Origin: Modestobacter lapidis
Lineage (GTDB): Bacteria; Actinomycetota; Actinomycetes; Mycobacteriales; Geodermatophilaceae
Reading direction: 5' to 3'
Assembly (NCBI GenBank): GCA_019779905.1
Contig: JABAKE010000001.1
Location: forward strand, 186,001-250,000
DNA length: 64,000 nucleotides
This document shows positions 16,335 to 25,818 of this stretch, in pieces. How positions within the stretch are numbered: position 1 is the first letter of the stretch; the number at the start of each line of letters is the position of its first letter. The position numbers were made by a program, and so were the translations under genes. A model generated the notes under the pieces. It was not told the origin of the DNA and searched no databases. It was given only the letters and a program-made list of their open reading frames with translations.

Positions 16335-18044
16335 ATGCCCGTCGATCCACCCCGTCCGGCCGCACCCGTGGTGCCCGGCTACGTCCTGGAGGAGTTGCTC
16401 GGCCGCGGCGGGTCCGGGCAGGTGTGGCGGGCCCGTCCGCGGGGCGGTGGCGACCCGGTGGCGGTGAAGGTGCTGGTCCGCGGCGATCCGGCCCGCCAGG
16501 TCCGCGAGGCCGCACTGCTGGCCGAGCTGGATCATCCGCACCTGGTCCGGTTGCACCGGGTGGTGCGCCGGGAGGTCCGCGGTGGGCCGGCCGAGGTGTC
16601 GCTCGTGCTCGACCTGCTGGCCGGCGGCAGTCTGGCCGCGTTGCTGTCCCGCCGCGGCCGGCTGCGGCCGGGTGAGGTGGTCACCGCGATCGCCCCGGTC
16701 GCCGCCGCGCTGGCCCAGGCGCACGAGCACGGCATCGTGCACGGAGACCTGTCCCCGGGCAACATCGTGTTCACCGCCGAGGGGCGGCCGGTGCTCACCG
16801 ACCTCGGTACCGCCCGGCTGGTGGGGGAAGCGGGCCGCGCCGAGGTCACGCCCGCCTACGTCGACCCGGTGGTCGCGCGCGGTGGGGCGCCCGGTCCCGC
16901 CTCCGACGTCTTCGGGGTGGCGGCGGCCGCGTTCCACGCGCTCACCGGGATCGCGCCGTGGAACGCCGCCGAGCCGGGCGGTGCGCTGGGGGTGGCCGCC
17001 GGGGGACACCTGCCCGACCTCGCCCTGCTGGCGCCGGACGCCTCCGAGGAACTGGTCCGGGTGGTGCGACGGGGGCTGTCCGCCGAACCCCACCTGCGCG
17101 GCTCCGCCGCTGCGTTCGCCCTCGATCTGCGCCATGCCTGCCGGCCTGAACCGGTCCGGTTGCCGGCTTCCGGGGTGCCGGACGAGGTCCTCGGTGAGAC
17201 CGGCCGGGGCCCGCGGACCGAGCTCACCCACCAGGTCGCCGAGCGGCGAGCCCGTGCCGCGCATGCGGCGCCGGCGGCGGAGAGCCGGCTGGCCCGGGCG
17301 TGGGCAGCCCTGGCACGCCGCCGGGAGGAGCTCGTTCCGGCGGGCGCCGGGGCGGCGGGGAACCTGCTGCGCCGCTGGGCGGTGTCGGTCGCCGCCCTGC
17401 TCGCGCTGGCCGGTGGGCTGGTGGGAGCCGCCTGGGTGGGGGCGAACTGGGGGAGCGAGGGGGGTGACGGGGCGGTTCCGATGGCGGACTCCGGCAGCGT
17501 CGCAGTGGGTGAGGTACCCGGCGAGGTGGGGGAGGGGAGCTCGGCGCCGGTCGCACCGCAGCGCGTCCCGGCGGACCCGGAACCACCAGTGCCGACGCCG
17601 ACAGCCGAACCCGAGCCCGGGCCGGTCCCCGTCTCCGGTCCTCCTGCAGGAGACGCCGACGGATGGGCCGCCGTGGTCCGGCAGCTGTACACGCAGCGGG
17701 CCCGGGCCTATGCGGCCGGGGACGGCGCCCTCCTGGCCGCCGTCTACACCCCGGGTAGCGCGCTACTGGAGCGGGACGCCGAACAGATCGCGCAGCTGGC
17801 CCGGGCCGGACGGTCGGTGGCCGGCTTCGAGCCGACGGTGCTCCGGGTGACCTCGGTGACCGGCGACGCCGAACGCGTGGTGGTCGACCTCGTCGACGAG
17901 ATCCCGGACCACCGGGTCGGTGCCGTCGGATCTCCGCCGTCGGCGGCACAGCTGGTGGCCGGTCGAGGACCGACGGAGGTGCAGATGACCTTGGAGCGGA
18001 CGGCCGACGGCTGGCGGATCGGCGACGCCTCCCGTGCCCGGTGA
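16335..18044 (+). CDS. Membrane-bound serine/threonine protein kinase-like protein
   Basis: 569 aa. Residues 10-275 form a Hanks-type kinase domain: Gly-rich loop GRGGSGQVW, ATP lysine in VAVKVLV, catalytic loop HGDLSPGNIVF (HGD in place of HRD, Asn retained), and metal motif DLGTAR in place of DFG. The activation segment TPAYVDPV lacks the usual APE glutamate. A single membrane helix follows at about 355-375, then a Pro/Glu-rich linker, then an extracytoplasmic domain of about 130 residues beginning GWAAVVRQLYTQRARAYAAGD, resembling SnoaL/NTF2-like sensor folds. ATG 16335 lies 6 nt after TACCGT (leaderless). Its signal and targets are unknown. Activity is plausible but the motif changes leave doubt. 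Confidence 0.82.
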   Translation: MPVDPPRPAAPVVPGYVLEELLGRGGSGQVWRARPRGGGDPVAVKVLVRGDPARQVREAALLAELDHPHLVRLHRVVRREVRGGPAEVSLVLDLLAGGSLAALLSRRGRLRPGEVVTAIAPVAAALAQAHEHGIVHGDLSPGNIVFTAEGRPVLTDLGTARLVGEAGRAEVTPAYVDPVVARGGAPGPASDVFGVAAAAFHALTGIAPWNAAEPGGALGVAAGGHLPDLALLAPDASEELVRVVRRGLSAEPHLRGSAAAFALDLRHACRPEPVRLPASGVPDEVLGETGRGPRTELTHQVAERRARAAHAAPAAESRLARAWAALARRREELVPAGAGAAGNLLRRWAVSVAALLALAGGLVGAAWVGANWGSEGGDGAVPMADSGSVAVGEVPGEVGEGSSAPVAPQRVPADPEPPVPTPTAEPEPGPVPVSGPPAGDADGWAAVVRQLYTQRARAYAAGDGALLAAVYTPGSALLERDAEQIAQLARAGRSVAGFEPTVLRVTSVTGDAERVVVDLVDEIPDHRVGAVGSPPSAAQLVAGRGPTEVQMTLERTADGWRIGDASRAR

Positions 18045-18092
18045 GCGTCCCGGAGGAGCCGACCGGCGGGCAGGGGCCGCTGAGCGTGGGCG

Positions 18093-18998
18093 TCAGCCGG
18101 TGGACAGGGCGATCCGGAGGGCCGACTCGAGGTCCTGGTCGGTGTGCTGGAACCCCGCCGCCGTGAGGGCCGTGGGCACTGCCCGCTGACCGGCCAGCAC
18201 GCCCACCCGGGCGAAGCCCCCGAGCGCGACCGACAGCGCGGTGCCCGGCACCGGCAGCACCGCGGGGCGATGCACCAGCCGGCTCAGCGTCCGGGTGAAC
18301 TCGGCATTGGTCACCGGGTCGGGGCCGGTCAGGTTCACCGGACCGGAGACGTCACCGGTCAGCAGGAAGCGGATGGCGTCGACCTCGTCACGCAGGCTGA
18401 TCCACGGCCAGTACTGCTTTCCCGAGCCGAGCTTGCCGCCCAGCCCGAGCCGGAACAGCGGCCGGATCCGGCTCATCATGCCGCCCTCGGCCAGCACCAG
18501 CCCGGTGCGCAGCAGCACCACCCGCACACCCGCATCGGCTGCGGGCGCGGTGGCCGCCTCCCACTGCCGGCATACGTCGGCGAGGAAGTCCGCACCGGCG
18601 GGCGCGGACTCGTCGACCGGGCGGTCGCCGGTGTCGCCGTAGTACCCGACCCCCGAGGCGGACAGCAGCACCCGGGGGCGGCCGGGGTCGGCCGCGGCAG
18701 CGTCGGCCAGGGCCTCGCTGACCGTGGCGGTGCTGTCCACCCGGCTGGCCACGACCTGCCGCTGATAGGCCGCGGTCCACCGGCGGTCCCCGATGCCCAC
18801 GCCGGCCAGGTTGACCACCGCATCGACGTCCGCGAGGACCGAGACGTCGATCCGTCGATGGTCGGGAGCCCAGCGGTGCTCGTCGGCGGTCCGCGGGGTA
18901 CGCCGGACCAGCCGCAGCACCTCGTGGCCGTCCGAGCGGAGCGCGGGAACCAGTGCGGTGCCGATCAGTCCCGAGGACCCGGTGATGGCGACCTTCAT
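18093..18998 (-). CDS. TIGR01777 family NAD(P)-binding epimerase-like protein
   Basis: 301 aa. The N-terminal dinucleotide-binding motif is VAITGSSGLIGTALVPAL. Also seen are NLAGVGIGDRRW, the family segment SASGVGYYGDTGDRPVDE with the YxxxD-type active-site region, and the C-terminal PWISLRDEVDAIRFLL followed by GPVNLTGPDPVTN. This SDR-superfamily group (SDR39U1/YfcH-like) has no settled function. ATG 18998 has AGGAG at 8 nt. It lies downstream of sucB on the same strand, the same neighbourhood as Rv2216 next to dlaT in M. tuberculosis, but two hairpins separate it from sucB. Confidence 0.9.
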   Translation of the reverse strand: MKVAITGSSGLIGTALVPALRSDGHEVLRLVRRTPRTADEHRWAPDHRRIDVSVLADVDAVVNLAGVGIGDRRWTAAYQRQVVASRVDSTATVSEALADAAAADPGRPRVLLSASGVGYYGDTGDRPVDESAPAGADFLADVCRQWEAATAPAADAGVRVVLLRTGLVLAEGGMMSRIRPLFRLGLGGKLGSGKQYWPWISLRDEVDAIRFLLTGDVSGPVNLTGPDPVTNAEFTRTLSRLVHRPAVLPVPGTALSVALGGFARVGVLAGQRAVPTALTAAGFQHTDQDLESALRIALSTG

Positions 18999-19045
18999 GT
19001 GCTGCGCTCCTGTCGGCCGGGCGGTTGCCGGGGTCGGACGAACGG

Positions 19046-19079
19046 CGAAGGGCCCCGGCACGGGTGCCGGGGCCCTTCG
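19046..19079 (-). terminator. Strong hairpin terminator after sucB
   Basis: Perfect 15-bp inverted repeat (19046-19060 with 19065-19079) closed by a CGGG tetraloop. It lies between the sucB 3' element and the start of the TIGR01777 gene. Confidence 0.75.
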
Positions 19080-19081
19080 GT

Positions 19082-19143
19082 GGCCCCGTCCAGCGGATCG
19101 TCCCCGAGCTTGCGAGGAACGATGAGGACGGGGTCGTTGCTCA
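19082..19143 (-). repeat. Family A subtype 2 element after sucB
   Basis: On the minus strand it starts at the sucB TGA: TGAGCAACGACCCCGTCC, core CCTCGCAAGCTCGG, closing half GGACGGGGCC. The same GGCCCCGTCC / CTCGCAxGCTCGG pattern follows the phosphofructokinase stop at 60669. Confidence 0.6.
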
Positions 19144-20982
19144 GGAGAGGCCGAGCTCACCCTGGAACTGCCCGGCTTCCAGCCGCTCCCGGACCGTGGT
19201 CAGGAACCGGGCGGCGTCGGCGCCGTCGACGATGCGGTGGTCGTAGGTCAGGGCCAGGTAGACCATCGACCGGACGGCGATGACCTCGCCGAGCTCCGGG
19301 TCCTGGACCACGACCGGGCGCTTGACCACCGACCCGACGCCGAGGATCGCCACCTGCGGCTGGTTGATGATCGGGGTGTCGAACAGCGCACCCCGGCTGC
19401 CGGTGTTGGTCAGCGTGAACGTGCCGCCACCGAGCTCATCGGGGGTGACCTTGTTCGACCGGGTCCGCTCCGCCAGGTCGGCGATCTTGCGGGCGATCCC
19501 GGCGAGGCTGAGGTCGCCGGCGCCCTGGATCACCGGGACGAGCAGGCCGCGCTCGGTGTCGACGGCGACGCCCAGGTTCTCGCTGTCGTGGTAGGTGACC
19601 GTCCCGCCCTGGAGGTCGACCGAGGAGTTCACCATCGGATGGGCCTTCAGCGCCTCGACCGAGGCCTTGGCGAAGAAGGGCAGGAACGAGAGCTTGACGC
19701 CCTCCCGGGCGGCGAAGTCGTTCTTCACCTGGTTGCGCAGGTTCGCGATCCGGGTGACGTCGGCCTCGACGACGGTGGTGAGCTGGGCGCTGATCTCCAG
19801 CGACTCCACCATGCGCTTGGCGATGACGGTGCGCAGCCGGGACAGCTTCTCGGTGCGCCCGCGCAGCGCCGAGCTCGCGGCCGGCGACGGGGTGCGGGCC
19901 GCGGCCGGCGCCCCACCGGATGCAGCCGCCGGCGCGGCCTTGGCGGCGGCGGCCTGCACGTCCTGCTTGCGGATCCGGCCACCGACACCGGTGCCCTGCA
20001 CGCTGGACAGGTCGACGCCGGACTCCGCGGCAAGCCGGCGGACCAGGGGGGTGACGTAGGCGGCCGCACCCTGAGGTGCGCTGGCCGGTGCGGGGGACGA
20101 CTGCGGTCCGACGGCCTCGGCAGGGGACGGCCGCGACGTCGGCGACTGGGTGGGCATGGCGCCACCCGATCCGTAGTCGGCGCCGGGCTGGCCGGTGTCG
20201 GTGTTCGCCTCGGCAGGGGTGGGCCGGGCCTGCTCGGGGGCCGGCTGCTTCTTCGGCGCGGGTTCATCCTTGGGGGCAGGAGCCTCAGCAGGGGCCTCAG
20301 CGGGGGCCTCGGCCGGGGCGGCCGGCGCAGACGACGGGGCGCCACCGGCGGCGCCGATCACGGCCAGCTCGGCGCCGACGTCGACGGTCTCGTCCTCCTG
20401 CACGCTGATCGACAGCAGCGTGCCGGCGACAGGTGCGGGGATCTCGGTGTCGACCTTGTCGGTGGACACCTCCAGCAGCGGCTCGTCGGCGGCGACCTCG
20501 TCGCCCACGGCCTTCAGCCACCGGGTGACGGTGCCCTCGGTGACGCTCTCGCCGAGCGCCGGCATGGTCACCGAGGTGCCCTCGCCACCACCGGAGCCAC
20601 CGTCCTGGGCCGCCGGCTGCTCGGCAGCGGGCTCGGACTGCTCGGTCGGAGACTCCGGGGCGGGCGCCTCCGCAGCCGGTTCAGTCTCGGCGGGCGCCTC
20701 CTCCGCGGGGGCCTGCCCGGCGGCGCCACCGCCGTCCCCGTCGCCCTCGCCGCCGATCACCGCGAGCTCGGCGCCGACGTCGACGGTTTCGTCCTCGGCG
20801 ACGACGATCTTGGTGAGCACGCCGGCCGCGGGGGAGGGGATCTCGGTGTCGACCTTGTCGGTCGACACCTCCAGGAGGGGCTCGTCGACCTCGACCTGGT
20901 CACCCTCCTGCTTCAACCAGCGGGTGACCGTGCCCTCGGTGACGCTCTCGCCCAGGGCGGGCATGGTGACGGACGTCGGCAT
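19141..20982 (-). CDS. sucB: Dihydrolipoamide acyltransferase E2 (2-oxoglutarate/pyruvate dehydrogenase complex)
   Basis: 613 aa. Two N-terminal lipoyl domains (about 1-80 and 138-215) each carry the lipoylation motif [12 protein letters not shown] and are joined by Ala/Pro/Glu-rich linkers. A peripheral subunit-binding domain follows ([22 protein letters not shown], about 315-350), then the catalytic acyltransferase domain ending in [14 protein letters not shown] with His582 and Asp586. In M. tuberculosis the equivalent protein, DlaT, serves the pyruvate dehydrogenase complex. LpdA (E3) is encoded just upstream on the same strand and lipA/lipB are nearby, so enzyme and cofactor genes are clustered. 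ATG 20982 follows GAGGAGAC. Confidence 0.95.
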   Translation of the reverse strand: MPTSVTMPALGESVTEGTVTRWLKQEGDQVEVDEPLLEVSTDKVDTEIPSPAAGVLTKIVVAEDETVDVGAELAVIGGEGDGDGGGAAGQAPAEEAPAETEPAAEAPAPESPTEQSEPAAEQPAAQDGGSGGGEGTSVTMPALGESVTEGTVTRWLKAVGDEVAADEPLLEVSTDKVDTEIPAPVAGTLLSISVQEDETVDVGAELAVIGAAGGAPSSAPAAPAEAPAEAPAEAPAPKDEPAPKKQPAPEQARPTPAEANTDTGQPGADYGSGGAMPTQSPTSRPSPAEAVGPQSSPAPASAPQGAAAYVTPLVRRLAAESGVDLSSVQGTGVGGRIRKQDVQAAAAKAAPAAASGGAPAAARTPSPAASSALRGRTEKLSRLRTVIAKRMVESLEISAQLTTVVEADVTRIANLRNQVKNDFAAREGVKLSFLPFFAKASVEALKAHPMVNSSVDLQGGTVTYHDSENLGVAVDTERGLLVPVIQGAGDLSLAGIARKIADLAERTRSNKVTPDELGGGTFTLTNTGSRGALFDTPIINQPQVAILGVGSVVKRPVVVQDPELGEVIAVRSMVYLALTYDHRIVDGADAARFLTTVRERLEAGQFQGELGLS

Positions 20983-21052
20983 CGAAGACAGGTCTCCTCA
21001 GGTCGTGGCGGTACGGGATGGTGGGGGTCGACCGGGCCGGTCGGCCCGATGA

Positions 21053-22435
21053 TCAGCTGTGGGAGTGCAGCGGCTTGCCGGCCAGCGCCAGGTGCGCCTC
21101 GCCGAGGGCCTCGCTCTGCGTCGGGTGCGGGTGGATCAGCTGGGCGACCTCGTCGGGCAGCGCCTCCCAGTTGTAGATCAGCTGGGCCTCGGCGATGAGC
21201 TCACCGACGCGACTGCCGACCATGTGCACGCCGACCACCGGGCCGTCGACGGCGCGGACCAGCTTCACCGCACCGGCGGTCTTGAGGATCTGGCTGCGGC
21301 CGTTGCCACCCAGGTCGTAGGTGAGCACCTCGACGCCGTCGCCGTACTTCTCCTTGGCCTGGGCCTCGGTGAGGCCGACCGAGGCGACCTCCGGGTCGGA
21401 GTAGGTGATCCGGGGAACCCCGGCGTAGTCGATCGGGACCACCGGCAGGCCGGCGAGCCGCTCGGCGACCAGGATGCCCTCGCCGAAGCCCACGTGGGCC
21501 AGCTGCAAGGTGGGGATAAGGTCTCCGACGGCCGAGACGGTCGGCACGTTCGTCTGGCAGTACTCGTCGACCAGGACGTAGCCGCGGTCCATGGCCACGC
21601 CCGCCTCCTCGTAGCCCAGGCCCTGGCTCGTCGGGCCCCGGCCCACCGCCACCAGGACGAGCTCGGCCTCGTACTCCTTGCCGTTCTCCAGGCTCACCTT
21701 GACACCGTCGGTGGTGGTGGTGACGGAGGCGACCCGGCTGCCCAGCGAGAAGTCGATCTTGCGACGGCGGAACGCCCGCTCCAGCAGCTTGGAGGACGAC
21801 TCGTCCTCCAGTGGCACCAGGTGCGGAAGGCCCTCGACGACGGTGACGTCCACGCCGAAGGACTTCCAGGCGCTGGCGAACTCGCACCCGATCACCCCAC
21901 CGCCGAGGACGATCGCCGACGTCGGGACGCGGTCGAGCTGCAGCGCGTGGTCGCTGGTGATGACCTTGGTGCCGTCGATCTCGATGCCGGGCAGCGAACG
22001 GGCGTACGAGCCGGTGGCCAGCAGCACGTGCTTGCCCTCGTACCGTTCGCCGCCGACCTCGACGGTGGTGGGCGAGACGAGCTTCCCGGCGCCCTCGACA
22101 TAGGTGATCTTGCGGCTCTTGATCAGGCCCTGCAGGCCCTTGTAGAGCTTGCTGATCACGCCGTCCTTGTAGGCGTTGACGCCGTCCATGTCGATCCCGG
22201 CCAGGGACGTCTTGACGCCGAACTGCTCGCCCTCGCGTGCGCTGTCGGCGACCTCGCCGCTGTGCAGCAGGGCCTTGGTGGGGATGCACCCGCGGTGCAG
22301 GCACGTTCCGCCGACCTTGTCCTTCTCGATCAGGACGACGGACAGGCCGAGTTCCGCGGCGCGCAGCGCGGCGGCGTAGCCACCGGAGCCGCCACCGAGG
22401 ATGACCAGGTCAGCGGGGTTCGTCGGGGCGCTCAC
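21053..22435 (-). CDS. lpdA: Dihydrolipoyl dehydrogenase (E3)
   Basis: 460 aa FAD-dependent disulfide oxidoreductase that reoxidises dihydrolipoyl groups. N-terminal FAD motif LVILGGGSGGYAAALRAAELG; redox-active disulfide in GGTCLHRGCIPTKALLH; NAD motif IVLGGGVIGCEFASAW; second FAD motif VSAVGDLI; C-terminal catalytic pair in HPHPTQSE. GTG 22435 has GAGG at 7 nt; in-frame codons further upstream are not homologous. It is 70 bp upstream of sucB and probably in the same transcript. The region upstream (22436-22671) holds the divergent promoter with the small conserved gene and a G+C-rich stretch that looks repeat-like but has no second copy in this window. Confidence 0.95.
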   Translation of the reverse strand: MSAPTNPADLVILGGGSGGYAAALRAAELGLSVVLIEKDKVGGTCLHRGCIPTKALLHSGEVADSAREGEQFGVKTSLAGIDMDGVNAYKDGVISKLYKGLQGLIKSRKITYVEGAGKLVSPTTVEVGGERYEGKHVLLATGSYARSLPGIEIDGTKVITSDHALQLDRVPTSAIVLGGGVIGCEFASAWKSFGVDVTVVEGLPHLVPLEDESSSKLLERAFRRRKIDFSLGSRVASVTTTTDGVKVSLENGKEYEAELVLVAVGRGPTSQGLGYEEAGVAMDRGYVLVDEYCQTNVPTVSAVGDLIPTLQLAHVGFGEGILVAERLAGLPVVPIDYAGVPRITYSDPEVASVGLTEAQAKEKYGDGVEVLTYDLGGNGRSQILKTAGAVKLVRAVDGPVVGVHMVGSRVGELIAEAQLIYNWEALPDEVAQLIHPHPTQSEALGEAHLALAGKPLHSHS

Positions 22436-22632
22436 CTGGCCACCTCGCCGAGGCTCGTCAGCCGCGTTCGCCGCGCTGCTGTGCTCCTGCGTTCGCTCGC
22501 GAGCTGGCTCACGGGTGCTCCTCACGTGCTGGGTCGCCCGGATGTCGGCCGGGCTCGGTGATCGGGCGCCCGCTCATCCTGCCACTCCCGGGAACAGCGC
22601 GTCGGGACGGCACGTTGGGGTGCGGAGAACCT

Positions 22633-22648
22633 CCCGGTGATCACCGGG
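22633..22648. promoter_or_regulatory. 16-bp palindrome in the lpdA/small-gene divergent promoter region
   Basis: CCCGGTGA-TCACCGGG is a perfect 16-bp palindrome, 24 bp before the ATG of the small plus-strand gene. Its core GGTGATCACC also occurs at 213-222. It could be an operator for a dimeric regulator; none is identified. Confidence 0.35.
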
Positions 22649-22671
22649 ACGACCAGCGACGGGAGCGCGGT

Positions 22672-23025
22672 ATGGGCCTGTTCGACCGGTTGCGCGGCCG
22701 ACGGTCCGCGGCGCCGTCCAGAGGTGCGCCCCGGGGCACGCTGGACCGCGCCTCGGGCAAGGCCGACCTGAGCCATCTCGAGCAGTTCGTGGCGACCCGG
22801 CGGGGCGTCGAGGGGTACGTGGAGCCGCGGACAGCGGTCACCGAGACGACGATCCTGCTGGTCGCCGCGGACGGGGAATGGACCCGGCGACGCATCGACG
22901 GCCCGGACACCGCCCGCAAGCTGTCCCGCGACCTGAGCGTGCCCGTCTACGACGCCCAGGTCACCGGCTACCCGCAACGGATGCGCGACTGGAGCGCCCG
23001 ACAGCGGACCAACCGGCTCGATTGA
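22672..23025 (+). CDS. Conserved actinobacterial hypothetical protein
   Basis: 117 aa, cytoplasmic. A basic N-terminus (GLFDRLRGRRS) is followed by a compact domain: HLEQFVATRRGVEGYVEPRTAV, then LLVAADGEWTRRRIDGP and YDAQVTGYPQRMRDWSARQR. Short proteins with the ending GYPxRMRDY/W are found near lpdA/pepA genes in other actinobacteria. No catalytic motif is evident. ATG 22672 has GGGAG 7 nt upstream. It is convergent with pepA, and 44 bp separate the stops. Confidence 0.75.
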   Translation: MGLFDRLRGRRSAAPSRGAPRGTLDRASGKADLSHLEQFVATRRGVEGYVEPRTAVTETTILLVAADGEWTRRRIDGPDTARKLSRDLSVPVYDAQVTGYPQRMRDWSARQRTNRLD

Positions 23026-23069
23026 CCGTCCGGGGCGGGCCCTTCTGCTGACGGGGGCCGTTCCAGGTG

Positions 23070-24590
23070 TCACCCGGCGATGAGGTCCTCGATGGTCGCC
23101 AGCAGGGTGCGGACCGGGACGCCGGTGCCGCCCCTGGGCGTGTAGCCCCACGGCGCACCGGTGTTGTAGGCCGGCCCGGCCACGTCGATGTGCGCCCAGG
23201 GCAGCCCGGCGGGGACGAACTCGGCCAGGAAGTGCCCGCCCACGAGCATGCCGCCCATCCGATCTGCATTGGCGTTGACGAGGTCGGCGACGGGGGAGTC
23301 CAGCCCGCGGCGCAGCTCCGGCGGCAGGGGCATGCCCCACATCGGCTCGCCGCTGCGGCGGCTGGCGGCGACCACGGCCTCCCGCAGGTCGTCGCTGCCC
23401 ATGACCCCGGAGGTACGGGTGCCCAGGGCCACCAGCTGCGCCCCGGTCAGCGTGGACGTCTCGAGCAGGTGCGTGGGGGAGTCCTCGACCGCGCGGGCGA
23501 TCGCATCGGCGAGCACGACGCGGCCCTCGGCGTCGGTGTTGGTGATCTCGGCCTTCTTCCCGTTGCGGAAGGTGACCACGTCGGCCGGGCGGTAGGCGGT
23601 GCCGCTGGGCAGGTTCTCCGCCATCGGCACGGTGGCGGTGACGTCGACCGGCAGGCCGAGCTCGGCGACCAGGCAGACGGTCGCGATCACGGCCGCGGCG
23701 CCGGCCATGTCGCTCTTCATGTCCTCCATCTTCGCGGCGGGCTTGATCGAGATGCCGCCGCTGTCGAAGGTGATCCCCTTGCCGACCAGCGCGATGCTCG
23801 GCGTCCCCTTGCCGGTCTTCTTCCCGCGGTAGGTCAGCCGCAGCAGCCGTGGCGGGCGCACCGAACCCCCACCGACGGCCAGGATCCCGCCGTACCCGCC
23901 GGCCGCCAGGGCCTGCTCGTCGAGGACCTCGACAGACAGACCCGCCTTCTTGCCCGCGGCCGCCCCGCGCTCGGCGAAGGAAGCGGGGAAGAGGTCGTTG
24001 GGCGGTGCGTTGACGAGGTCGCGCACCAGGGCGACGGCATCGGCCACCGCGCGCACCCGGATCAGCGGCGCCTTGGCCGCCCCGGCGTCAGGGACGATGA
24101 CCTGGAAGGACCGCGGTGGCGCCGACCGGTCGGCCGGCAGGTCGGACTTGTAGGCGGTGAACTCGTAGGAGCCCAGCAGGGCGCCCTCGCCGACGGCGTG
24201 CAGCCGGTCGGCGTCCGGGGCGCCACCGACGGCGGCGAGCAGGCTGACCACGGCGTCGCGGCCGGTCAGGGCACGGCTCGCGGCGCCGGCGGCCCGGCGC
24301 ACCGCCTCCGGGCTGTACCCGCCGCCGTGGGAGGGGGCGCCGAGGCCGGCGACGGCGACGACCGGGAACGGGCCCTGCCCGAACGTGGGCAGCCGGGTGA
24401 CCTCGTCATCGGCACCGCGGGCGCCCAGGTCGGCCAGTGCGGTCATCAACCGGCCGCCCAGGAGGCGATCGAGCGCATCGGCGCCGGGGGTGCTCAGCAG
24501 CCCGTCGGGGCCTGTGCCCACGCCGACGACCACGGCATCGGCGGAGAGCTTCTCGAGCGGGCGGTCGGTGGCGGAGATCGTCGGCGGCAC
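23070..24590 (-). CDS. pepA: Leucyl aminopeptidase (M17 family)
   Basis: 506 aa, full length. The N-terminal domain is variable. The catalytic domain has the metal-binding [16 protein letters not shown], the lysine-containing [15 protein letters not shown], and the signature [13 protein letters not shown]. It releases N-terminal residues, Leu preferentially, using two metal ions in the cytoplasm; hexameric in known members. The M. tuberculosis orthologue is Rv2213 (pepB), also near gcvT. A TAGGAT hexamer lies about 20 nt before ATG 24590. The gap to the divergent gcvT is filled by a family A repeat copy. The 3' end carries a short GGCCC...GGGCC hairpin. Confidence 0.95.
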   Translation of the reverse strand: MPPTISATDRPLEKLSADAVVVGVGTGPDGLLSTPGADALDRLLGGRLMTALADLGARGADDEVTRLPTFGQGPFPVVAVAGLGAPSHGGGYSPEAVRRAAGAASRALTGRDAVVSLLAAVGGAPDADRLHAVGEGALLGSYEFTAYKSDLPADRSAPPRSFQVIVPDAGAAKAPLIRVRAVADAVALVRDLVNAPPNDLFPASFAERGAAAGKKAGLSVEVLDEQALAAGGYGGILAVGGGSVRPPRLLRLTYRGKKTGKGTPSIALVGKGITFDSGGISIKPAAKMEDMKSDMAGAAAVIATVCLVAELGLPVDVTATVPMAENLPSGTAYRPADVVTFRNGKKAEITNTDAEGRVVLADAIARAVEDSPTHLLETSTLTGAQLVALGTRTSGVMGSDDLREAVVAASRRSGEPMWGMPLPPELRRGLDSPVADLVNANADRMGGMLVGGHFLAEFVPAGLPWAHIDVAGPAYNTGAPWGYTPRGGTGVPVRTLLATIEDLIAG

Positions 24591-24603
24591 GGTCCGATCC
24601 TAG

Positions 24604-24662
24604 TCAAGGGCCGCGCTGCCCCCGCGCCTCGCACGCTCCGCGCGGGCCCCGGCAGCGCGGCC
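24604..24662. repeat. Family A intergenic element, divergent copy between pepA and gcvT promoters
   Basis: It reads tcaagggccgcgctgc, core ctcgcacgctccgcgcggg, and ends cagcgcggcc, so the outer halves ggccgcgctgc/gcagcgcggcc are complementary. Like the copy at 4735 it follows tag and lies against a promoter rather than a stop codon. Confidence 0.5.
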
Positions 24663-24679
24663 ACGCTAGCGTCCTCGGG

Positions 24680-25798
24680 GTGACCGCGCTGACCTCCCCG
24701 CTGCACGACCGGCACGTCGCCGCGGGCGCCAAGTTCGCCGACTTCGGTGGCTGGTCCATGCCCGTCGAGTACGCCGGCGGTGGCGTGCTCGCCGAGCACG
24801 CCGCCGTCCGCGACAGGGTCGGCCTGTTCGACGTCTCGCACCTGGGGACGGCGACCGTCCGCGGCCCCGGGGCGGCGGCGTTCGTCGACTCCTGCCTGAC
24901 CAACGACCTGTCCCGGATCGGCGCCGGCCAGGCGCAGTACACGCTGTGCTGCCTGCCGGACGGCGAGGACGGCGCCGGCGGCGTGGTCGACGACCTGATC
25001 GTCTATCTGCGCGGCCCCGACGACGTGCTGCTGGTGCCGAACGCGGCGAACGCCGCGGAGGTGCTGGCCCGGCTGTCCGCCGCGGCCCCGGCCGGGGTCA
25101 CCGTCACCGACCGGCACACCGAGGTGGCGGTCCTGGCGGTGCAGGGTCCCCGCTCCGCGGAGGTGCTCGCCGCCGCCGGGCTGCCCGGCGAGTTGCCGTA
25201 CATGTCCTTCGCGGGGATCCGGGACCGCGACGGGGCCGAGGTCACCGTCTGCCGCACGGGTTACACCGGCGAGCACGGCTACGAGCTCCTCGTCGCCGCC
25301 GAGCAGGCCGGTGAGCTCTGGGACGCCGTGCTCGTCGCGGGGCAGCGGGAGCAGATCCGGCCCTGCGGGCTGGGCGCCCGCGACACGCTGCGCACCGAGA
25401 TGGGATACCCGCTGCACGGCCACGAGCTGTCTCGGGAGATCACCCCCAACCAGGCGCGCGCGGGCTGGGCGGTGGGCTGGCGGAAACCGGCGTTCTGGGG
25501 GCGGGCGGCCCTGCTGGCCGAGAAGGAGGCCCGGCCCGCCCGGCTGCTGTGGGGGCTGCAGGCGCTCGGCCGCGGGATCCCGCGGCCGGGCATGGCCGTG
25601 CTGGGCGCCGACGGTGCGCGGATCGGGGAGGTCACCAGCGGGACGTTCTCCCCGACCCTGCGCACGGGCGTCGCGCTCGCGCTGCTGGACACCGCGGCCG
25701 CGGTGGCGGAGGGGGACGAGGTCGCCGTCGATGTCCGGGGCCGCCCCCAGCCGGTGACGGTCCGCCGTCCCCCGTTCGTCGAGTCCCAGGTGAAGTAG
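24680..25798 (+). CDS. gcvT: Aminomethyltransferase / glycine cleavage T-protein family
   Basis: 372 aa. Typical signatures: [43 protein letters not shown], and [13 protein letters not shown]. The folate-binding region has [19 protein letters not shown], and the C-terminal barrel has [14 protein letters not shown]-protein transfers the methylene group from the lipoyl-bound intermediate on H-protein to tetrahydrofolate. GTG 24680 lies 7 nt after TAGCGT (leaderless). gcvH and gcvP are not in the window. Placement near lipA/lipB/lpdA fits the need for lipoyl cofactor and E3. The M. tuberculosis order pepB...gcvT is similar. Confidence 0.93.
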   Translation: MTALTSPLHDRHVAAGAKFADFGGWSMPVEYAGGGVLAEHAAVRDRVGLFDVSHLGTATVRGPGAAAFVDSCLTNDLSRIGAGQAQYTLCCLPDGEDGAGGVVDDLIVYLRGPDDVLLVPNAANAAEVLARLSAAAPAGVTVTDRHTEVAVLAVQGPRSAEVLAAAGLPGELPYMSFAGIRDRDGAEVTVCRTGYTGEHGYELLVAAEQAGELWDAVLVAGQREQIRPCGLGARDTLRTEMGYPLHGHELSREITPNQARAGWAVGWRKPAFWGRAALLAEKEARPARLLWGLQALGRGIPRPGMAVLGADGARIGEVTSGTFSPTLRTGVALALLDTAAAVAEGDEVAVDVRGRPQPVTVRRPPFVESQVK

Positions 25799-25818
25799 CA
25801 GGAGGACGCCCCTTCGGC

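Noticed and set aside
22440-22560. A repeat-like GC-rich stretch with CGCTCGCGAGC upstream of lpdA, possibly a family A copy
   Set aside because: It lacks the AAGGACC start and the closing half, and has no second copy in the window.
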